DNA of 64,000 bases from Macrosoma leucophasiata (Eukaryota; Arthropoda; Insecta; Lepidoptera; Hedylidae). Of this stretch, positions 58,167-64,000 are shown one piece after another; position 1 is the stretch's first letter; each line of letters opens with the position of its first letter. The translations under genes and the position numbers were made by a program. The stretch spans positions 1,364,001-1,428,000 of the forward strand of contig JAWQUS010000017.1 of assembly GCA_036365455.1 (NCBI GenBank). Reading direction: 5' to 3'. The notes under the pieces were generated by a model. It saw only the letters and a program-made list of their open reading frames with translations. It did no database searches and was not told the DNA's origin.

Positions 58167-58632
58167 GAATAAATATAACTACGTTAAGAAAAACCGACTT
58201 CAAAACTGAAAAGGAAAAAAATAATAAAGATTTAATTGTAATTATATACTACCTATTATTTATATGTGCTATTTACTAATAGGTTTGAAGTCGGTGCCAA
58301 GCCTTAAACAAATCATTATATTTTAATCACTTAAATATGAATACTAGAAAATTAATACACTGAACAAAACTTAACCGGCGAATCGTGGGTGTTTGCATGT
58401 ATGCTTGAATACATGCATTTACCTCTGCCTACCCCTTGGGGATTACAGGCGTGAAGTTACGTTTTAATACAATGAAATGCCTACTTTAGTGATTTTGGCT
58501 TGGCACCGACTTCAAACCTATTAGTAAATAGCACATATAAATATTAGGTAGTATAAAATTACAATTCAATCTTTATTATTTTTTACTTTTCAGTTTTGAA
58601 GTCGGTTTTTCTTAACGTAGTTATATTTATTC
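58167..58632. mobile_element. Large inverted repeat around an S1 scrap
   Basis: Arms of about 137 bp (58167-58303 and 58497-58632) run GAATAAATATAACTACG to TGCCAAGCC and back, with few mismatches. The ACCGACTTCAAA motif in each arm links it to the repeats at 2735 and 9445. The 193-bp loop contains an S1 3' end. Confidence 0.8.
58377..58466 (+). repeat. S1 SINE 3' end
   Basis: CCGGCGAATCGTGGGTGTTTG, ATGCATTTACCTCTGCC and TACAGGCGTGAAGTTACG form the last 85 bp of S1, without the tRNA-like head. Confidence 0.75.
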
Positions 58633-58639
58633 AATACTT

Positions 58640-59195
58640 TTTAGTTTATTCCTGCATTTCCAATTAGATTAATGTTCACATCTGTTAAATTTGTAAAATC
58701 TGACTCTTTTAGCTTCGTGACAATTAGATACCTAATTTAAATTGTTTAGGTGTGTCGATACCAAATTATTACACGACTATACGAAATCAATGAAAACATT
58801 TTATCCACGAAGGAGTAAATAAGCTGTGTTGTGTCATCGATGAGAAAATGTGTCATTGTCACTTGTTGGCATCTTGTTGTCATGCGCATTAGGACTATCT
58901 AGGACGTCAGTGGATCAACGCACTGTATGACAACTCGCCGTCTATTCTTATTCCTTTAGGCTGAGGTGAAAGTAAGTAGAAAAATGCTCATAAAATAAAA
59001 ACTGATTTGCCTATCTGAATCAAAGTTTTATGGGACCAATTCGAAACTATTCCGCATCAAACAATAAAAGAATTAAGTAAATCGGTCCAAAAATCTCGGC
59101 GAAATTCGCGTACATACATAAAATATATATATATATATATATATACCGGCCGAATTGAGAACCTTCTCGTTTTTTTGAACTCGGTTAAAAATGCG
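58640..59195. other. No recognisable feature apart from an (AT)n run
   Basis: AT-rich sequence. A (TA)n microsatellite lies at about 59121-59144, within the type of CGGTCC.AAAATCTCGG repeat context common in insects. Confidence 0.45.
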
Positions 59196-59456
59196 GTGTT
59201 TTTTTATGTAAGAAAGGTGACTAATAAGCATGCAGCTCACATTGATGTAAAGTGCTGACTGCAGAACCAGGGGTCAAAATGCAGATGCATTGCCACCCCT
59301 GAGACCTAAGGTGTCATGTCTCTGTGATGGTTAGTTATTACGGGGCTATACACTACCATCTAACCGGAACATGATAGTGCCGAACACTACCATTCAGCGG
59401 CAGGTAATGCGGTGGTGCCTACGCCCTTGAGCTCCTGCAACCTGGAATCACCTGTA
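59195..59456 (-). repeat. Z-tail, slightly diverged
   Basis: It runs from TTTTTTTATGTAAGAAAGGTG to GCCTTGAGCTCC. The CCTATAGACA segment after GACTGCAG is missing and the terminal hairpin is lost. Confidence 0.75.
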
Positions 59457-60059
59457 AAAAAAGTGTGTAAAAGAAAGTTTATTTTATTTAGTAGGTTACA
59501 AGGCCCAGAATTGAATATCTAGTCACCTTACGAGAACTTTCTGAATAGAAGTAATAAATAGCTGCACCTCACCTAAAACAATAAAACACTTAAAAACTGC
59601 TACGAAATGATCTCATCTGTCAAATATGTTGCAGGAAACCTGATCTTTGGACAATTGCAGTAAACCTGGTCCTTGGACAATTATCTATCAAAATGCATAT
59701 CTTGTAAAGTAACCATTATCTTAATTGCCTAGGAGTGGTGATGACGATGATGACAATTAACCACCATGTATTTACATATTAGCCGCTTCGAACGGCATAC
59801 TTTTACGATTGTTTAAAGATTTATGAGGATCTCTTGAAGGTGTACACATACTACACATTGCTAAGGACGCATTTTGAAAAGTCCTCTCAATTATATCTAT
59901 CAAAGCTCGCTTAACGCAACGCTGAACCCTTAGAGCTAGATTCACAAGACCACGCTACGATTTTACTTTGATATGTAGTCGAACTTTCAACGTATATTTT
60001 GTCGCAGTGACCAGTAAACTCCTAATTTACATTACTCTATTTACTTGTTTCTTAAATCT

Positions 60060-60600
60060 CTTCTATATGGTCGGGACCAGCCACCGACCATCATGTCATT
60101 GGTCGGGTCAATCGATGTTTGTAATAATTGTTCTACACGGTTGGGCCGTTGAGTTAACTTGTTAGTTCTTTCAGGCATTCAAAGAAAAAGCTGATTCACA
60201 AACATCCGTGTCGTAACAGTTCCGGCACAGTACCGCCACTTTACTGATAGTGTGAATCAACCTTTGTGGCTGCCGCGTCGGCTAACAACGTTCCAGGCGG
60301 TCAGAGCCGATCACGGACGCAGCTTGTCGGGAAGGATGCGCTCACGACCAAGGCGTTGACTTCAACCAAAATTGGTCGGGTCAACCGATTTCTACACTCC
60401 ATTTTCACATCAACCTTTTGGTTGGGTATTGCTTACAGCCTCACTTGGCAGCATCCGATACATTTCTTTCAATTAAGCTTACTGCTAATTGGGATCTATG
60501 CCAACAAATAAATTATGGCCGGTAACAAGTCGCTAGCTCTGGCTGTAGACCAACTAATTGATTATGGTCGGGTCGACTAATACTTAGCACTACGTCGTTG
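60060..60600. repeat. Unclassified region with recurring TGGTCGGG motif
   Basis: TGGTCGGG occurs four times (60068, 60100, 60374 and 60565), followed by ACC, TCAATCGAT, TCAACCGAT and TCGACTA. GATTCACAA and TGTGAATCAACC also face each other. No coding or TE domain was recognised. Confidence 0.45.
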
Positions 60601-61249
60601 ATGAAGACATTCTTTTTTCTTAAAAGATGGTTACATTACATCTTCCTTATGACTTTATTACATAGTTCAACTTTCTAACTAGCTATGTCTTTACATATAA
60701 TATATCAAGATTTACACAAAAATTGAAATATAAAAAACTAGCCAAGTATAGGTCGGATTTACGGACGAAAGGTTCGTATTATTATTTATAAATAACGAGT
60801 TTATTACAACAATCCAAATTGTTACTCTCTGGGGATGAAATAAATAATTAATTTGTATATTGTTCTATTATATATATTCTATTGCGCTTAAATTTAAATT
60901 TAATCTTAATTAGATATTGTCATAAATGTCCACACGTTTTCTTTCTTTTTTATATATCTATATTTTTTTGTAGCGGCAATAATCTAGGCAGTGTTTTTTT
61001 TTACTTTTTTTTCTTCTTTTTTCTTTTTCTTTTACTGTGTCTTGCTGTAAATTGAGAACTGTCTGCGGGAGGGGCCTGGCGACCTGTAGCACAGATTTCA
61101 TTTAGAAACCTATTTCAGGCACCAGTCCCTCACAAAAATAGGATCGAAGTGCACAAGTACTGTATTAGCAATAAGTACCTATAAGCCTAAAATTTGTGAA
61201 GGAAATTAAACATTTTTTTTTACTTTTTTTTTTTTTTTTTTTAATTTTG

Positions 61250-61570
61250 TTGTTAAAGCAGCAACAGAAATACTACCACCGAAGAGAGAAGTTCCACCCT
61301 CACCAACTGGACACCTGGCAATGTTCAACGGTGCGGTTCTCACGTTCGTTCTTGTCCAGAACGTGTAAGTTGTGGAATAAGCTTCCCTCTGAGGTGTTCC
61401 CTCGGTGCTACAATATGGGGTTCTTCAAAAATGGCGTCAAAAGAGTCCTTCAGGGCTGGCAGCGCGTTGGCGACGCCCCTGGTGTTGCAAATGTTCATAG
61501 GCGACGGTGACTACTTTCCATCAGGTGGCCCGTATGCTTGTCTGTCAATTCTTTTGACATAAAAAAAATC
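61250..61570 (+). pseudogene. CR1/Jockey-type LINE, C-terminal ORF2 remnant and 3'UTR
   Basis: The frame reads SRSFLSRTCKLWNKLPSEVF, PRCYNMGFFKNGVKRVLQGW and VGDAPGVANVHRRR to a stop at about 61508-61510. A short 3'UTR follows with TTTCCATCAGGTGGCCCGTA and an A-tail (61560-61568). It begins after a long T-run, so the insertion is strongly 5'-truncated. The 25515-25957 copy is longer on its 5' side. Confidence 0.85.
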
Positions 61571-61574
61571 ATAC

Positions 61575-62240
61575 GTCATCTGCATAAATTTCAAGTCTCT
61601 AGCTATCACGGTTCATGAGATAGCGGACGAACGGACACCAGAATCTTAGAAATATGGTCAAGGTTTTTTTATGAGCCTGAACTATAATAATATCTCATAA
61701 TGCTTTTGCGGCGAAGTTGGGTCTGATGTCAGTCATGTTCAGATTCTAGTCTCTATATCAACCACCAATAGCTTACGCCCCATTAATGTTCAAACGTTAT
61801 TTTAATAAGCAAGCTGAAATTGAATGCGACTTAAAAAATACCTTTCATGAACTGTTGTGGCACCAGCTATATTTGACATCGCTATTTTGTTATAATGGCG
61901 GAATGAGCACAGAAATGTAGACGATGAAACTACTGCGGTTTCGTCAGTGAGGTTTCGCAACGGAGATGCGCTTTTGCCTTAAAAGCTAATTAAGGAACAC
62001 TTTATACTCGTATTTCTGTATTTTTACGGTTCCATATCCAAAGGGTAAAAGCTGGACAATATTACTAAAACTCAGCTCTCTATCCATTTGAGCTATGGTA
62101 CAAGCTGTATTACGTATGGTTGAAATTTGATGATGATGTATTTCTGTTGCTGCTATAACAACAAATTATTAAAAAAAGAAAAATATGTATTTAAGGGGGC
62201 TCCCATACAACAAACGTATTTTTTTTCTCAATATAGATAA
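61575..62240. other. No recognisable feature
   Basis: Mixed AT-rich sequence. No convincing repeat or frame was seen. Confidence 0.45.
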
Positions 62241-62245
62241 TGTTT

Positions 62246-62530
62246 TTTTTTAATGTAATAAAAGTGGCAAATAAGCGTGCAGTTCACATTGATGTTAAGT
62301 GATGACTGCAGCCTATAGACACCCACACAATGACCAGAGGTCAAAATGCAAATGCGCTGCCACTCCTGAGGCATTAGGTGTTATGCCTCTGTGCCGGAAA
62401 TTACAGAGCCGTACATTACCACCTGACCGAAACATGATAGTGCTGAACACTACCATTTAACGGCAAGTATATTAGGTAATGCGGTGGTGCCTACGCCCGC
62501 GAGCTCCATCACTGGAGCTCTACCACCAGG
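62246..62530 (-). repeat. Z-tail, full length
   Basis: It runs from TTTTTTTTTAATGTAATAAAAG to GAGCTCTACCACCAGG and closely matches 11990-12279. It lies about 320 bp upstream of the second receptor exon. Confidence 0.85.
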
Positions 62531-62852
62531 TAATAGGTAGGCTTGTATTTAGTTTTATTATCACTTTAAAAAATAAATAATTGGGTTACAATAAAATAAA
62601 TCTTGGTTTGCCCTCTGTCCCACTAGCTGCTCCACAGACGACCTTAGCGTGGGCTACGGATAATGCGGTGGCTATTGCCAAGTTTTGGGTCAAGATTCTT
62701 TAAAACTTAATACATTTCGCTTTGAAGTCGTTGACACGAAGAAGAAGAATAAATAAACAACCAAACGTACTTTTTTTGTCATTTTTTATAGATAATGGTA
62801 AAAAGAATTGGTATTCACAACACCGGCATTAATGTCAATTGTCTTTTCCAAG

Positions 62853-62995
62853 GTTCGATCAGCAACATTGATGACGCGGAGTACGCCTGCAACGCGACGG
62901 CGGTGCGCAAGGTGATCTCGGGTGTGGTGGGCGCCGCGTCCAGCGTCACCTCCGTGCAGGTCGCCAACCTGCTGCGCCTCTTCAAGATACCCCAG
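62853..62995 (+). CDS. mGluR-family class C GPCR, second coding exon
   Basis: The acceptor TTGTCTTTTCCAAG ends at 62852. The exon completes the Gly codon begun at 41692 and encodes SISNIDDAEYACNATAVRK, then VISGVVGAASSVTSVQVANL and LRLFKIPQ. The GAASSVTSVQVANLLRLF segment aligns with the mGluR ligand-pocket strand-helix whose Ser contacts the amino-acid carboxylate. NAT is a glycosylation site. It ends in phase 0 at CAG|GTAAG. Third codon positions are almost all G or C, unlike exon 1. Later exons (rest of the lobe, Cys-rich and seven-helix domains) lie beyond the window. Upstream in-frame codons to 62795 are intron. Confidence 0.92.
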
Positions 62996-63025
62996 GTAAG
63001 AAAACTTCAGGATCGGCAGGGCAGG

Positions 63026-63099
63026 ACTTCGGTAGCTTAGTTGGAAGAGCGGCTGGTCTAGATTCCCAGTGGCCGCGAGTTCGAGTCTCGCCTGAAATC
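63026..63099 (+). other. tRNA-like part of dimer unit 1
   Basis: It has ACTTCGGTAGCTTAGTTGG at its head, so box A is altered by one base. The 3' end reads CTGAAAT and mispairs once in the acceptor stem. Confidence 0.65.
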
Positions 63100-63332
63100 A
63101 AATTTTTCTTTCCATTTTTCTTTAAAAAATAAATATATTTCACAAGCATGTGTTAATGCGAAATAATATAAAACAATTATTAAGGGTAAAAGCGACTTCT
63201 TCACGATATTCAATAAACTGCAAAGTTTATTATATCGGTTGCTTAACTAGCATAGTGGGGCAATAGATGGCGCTGCTGCCACCATACGGCAATGCAATAA
63301 ATGTGAAGGAAAGATTTGACAAATCGGGCAGG

Positions 63333-63405
63333 ACTTCGGTAGCTCAGTTGGAAGAGCGGCTGGTCTAGATTCCCAGTGGCAGCGAGTTCGAGTCTCGCCT
63401 GAAGT
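63333..63405 (+). other. tRNA-like part of dimer unit 2
   Basis: Box A TAGCTCAGTTGG and box B region GTTCGAGTC are intact, with TTTTT downstream. The start is 307 bp from unit 1. Confidence 0.7.
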
Positions 63406-63493
63406 CAAATTTTTCTTTCCATTTTTCTTTAAAAAATAAAGAAAACTTCAGTTGAACAGAATTGCCACCACCAGTGGGCCACACAGAAGTGCT

Positions 63494-63765
63494 CGTGTCG
63501 GGTCGCGAAGCCCCACCGCTCACTAGAGGAAGAATTTTCTCCTTAGATAATTCTATCGCTAGTGCAGTAAGTCACAAACCATTCTAATGGGGGTGTAGTA
63601 AAAGCATTGACGAAAGATGGACAGCAGCTTCCTGCAATGAAACTAACGCCACTGCAATCGCCAATCCACATGCCCAACGGTTTAATTATGGCATATCCCC
63701 TTTATGGGAACGATTTCGTCCAGCTGTGGACATCTTTCGCTTAAATAAGGATGATGATGGTGACT
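63494..63765 (+). repeat. S3 SINE-like element
   Basis: It runs GTCGGGTCGCGAAGCCCC, GAGGAAGAATTTTCTCC, ATCGCCAATCCACATGCCC to CCAGCTGTGGACATC and ATGATGATGG. This is the most complete S3 copy after 17765-18090. Confidence 0.65.
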
Positions 63766-63884
63766 GGCACGCATTTTAAGCGCTGAAACCTGCACAGGAG
63801 TGAATCATCGGTTCTCTTGCGCGACGCATCACAACCACCAACAATGGTTCGTTCTTTGCTGTCGGAATTCGTGTTTCTCTTCTT

Positions 63885-64000
63885 TTTACGTTATGTAAGT
63901 GTCAAACAAGCACGCAGTTCACATTGATGTTAAGTTATGACTGCAGCCTATAGACATCCTCACAAAGACCAAGGTCAAAATGCAGGTGCGTTACCATTCC
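63885..64000 (-). repeat. Z-tail cut by the window edge
   Basis: It starts TTATGTAAGTGTCAAACAAG and breaks off at GCGTTACCATTCC. Confidence 0.8.

Larger units (their letters stand above)
62998..63451 (+). mobile_element. T-unit dimer with 13-bp target duplication at the splice donor
   Basis: AAGAAAACTTCAG occurs at 62998-63010 and 63439-63451. Between them lie one complete T-unit and a second that stops after its tRNA-like part and short tail (TTCTTTAAAAAATA). The left duplication shares its first bases with the exon-2 donor (GTAAG at 62996-63000), which remains intact. Confidence 0.85.

Noticed and set aside
62795..62852. Upstream codons in frame with receptor exon 2 as coding
   Set aside because: They precede a good acceptor (CTTTTCCAAG), and the join to exon 1 reconstructs the family sequence exactly at 62853.

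Overview
This window is animal nuclear DNA, almost certainly lepidopteran (moth or butterfly). It is AT-rich and packed with repeats. The LINE 3' ends have the lepidopteran CR1/Zenon style, there are RTE-type LINEs and several tRNA-derived SINE families, and the one host gene is an insect-type metabotropic glutamate receptor (mGluR-family class C GPCR) split by a large intron. I see no bacterial-style genes, operons or CRISPR. Most open frames over 60 codons are chance or transposon remnants.

Host gene. A first coding exon (41107-41692) carries a signal peptide, a long His-rich N-terminus and the start of the ligand-binding domain. It ends in a phase-1 GTAAG donor. The next exon (62853-62995) continues the same Gly codon and ends in phase 0 at another GTAAG. 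The intron between them is 21,160 bp. A likely 5'UTR splice acceptor (41031-41033) and a 16-codon upstream ORF precede the start codon.

Layout. 1-2.9 kb: SINE, LINE-tail and foldback repeats. 2.9-8.8 kb: a 5,915-bp solo LTR with a 4-bp target duplication (GGAT). 9-13.8 kb: RTE LINE remnant, LINE tails, a SINE and local duplications. 13.9-17.7 kb: a tRNA-like tandem unit broken by a small LTR element with 132-bp LTRs and a scrambled end. 17.7-33.9 kb: SINEs (including a 5S-rRNA-derived one), LINE fragments, foldback elements and tandem repeats. 34-38.4 kb: mostly featureless AT-rich DNA. 38.46-40.15 kb: an inverted-plus-tandem array of 308-bp tRNA-like units flanked by a 13-bp direct repeat. 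41-63 kb: the receptor gene and its intron. The intron holds a complete 13,362-bp LTR element (44190-57551) on the minus strand. 63.0-63.45 kb: a second tRNA-like multimer whose target duplication overlaps the receptor's splice donor.

Main discovery. The element at 44190-57551 has two 5,298-bp LTRs around a 2,766-bp internal region with no open frame of 60 codons or more. It still has TG...CA ends, a 4-bp target duplication (CTGG), a primer-binding site matching the 3' end of tRNA-His over 18 nt, and a polypurine tract. This is the architecture of a LARD (large retrotransposon derivative), described mainly from plants. Its LTR has a TATA box about 220 bp inside, so some 5 kb of the LTR should lie downstream of the promoter. 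That stretch is filled with short perfect hairpins and degenerate tandem repeats. The 5.9-kb solo LTR at 2922-8836 is an older, diverged copy of the same LTR.

Working names used below: Z-tail (CR1/Zenon-like LINE 3' tail), S1, S2, S3 (SINE-like families), LINE-A (the LINE at 31121-32871), T-unit (308-bp tRNA-like unit). All were read by eye. No alignment or database search was run.
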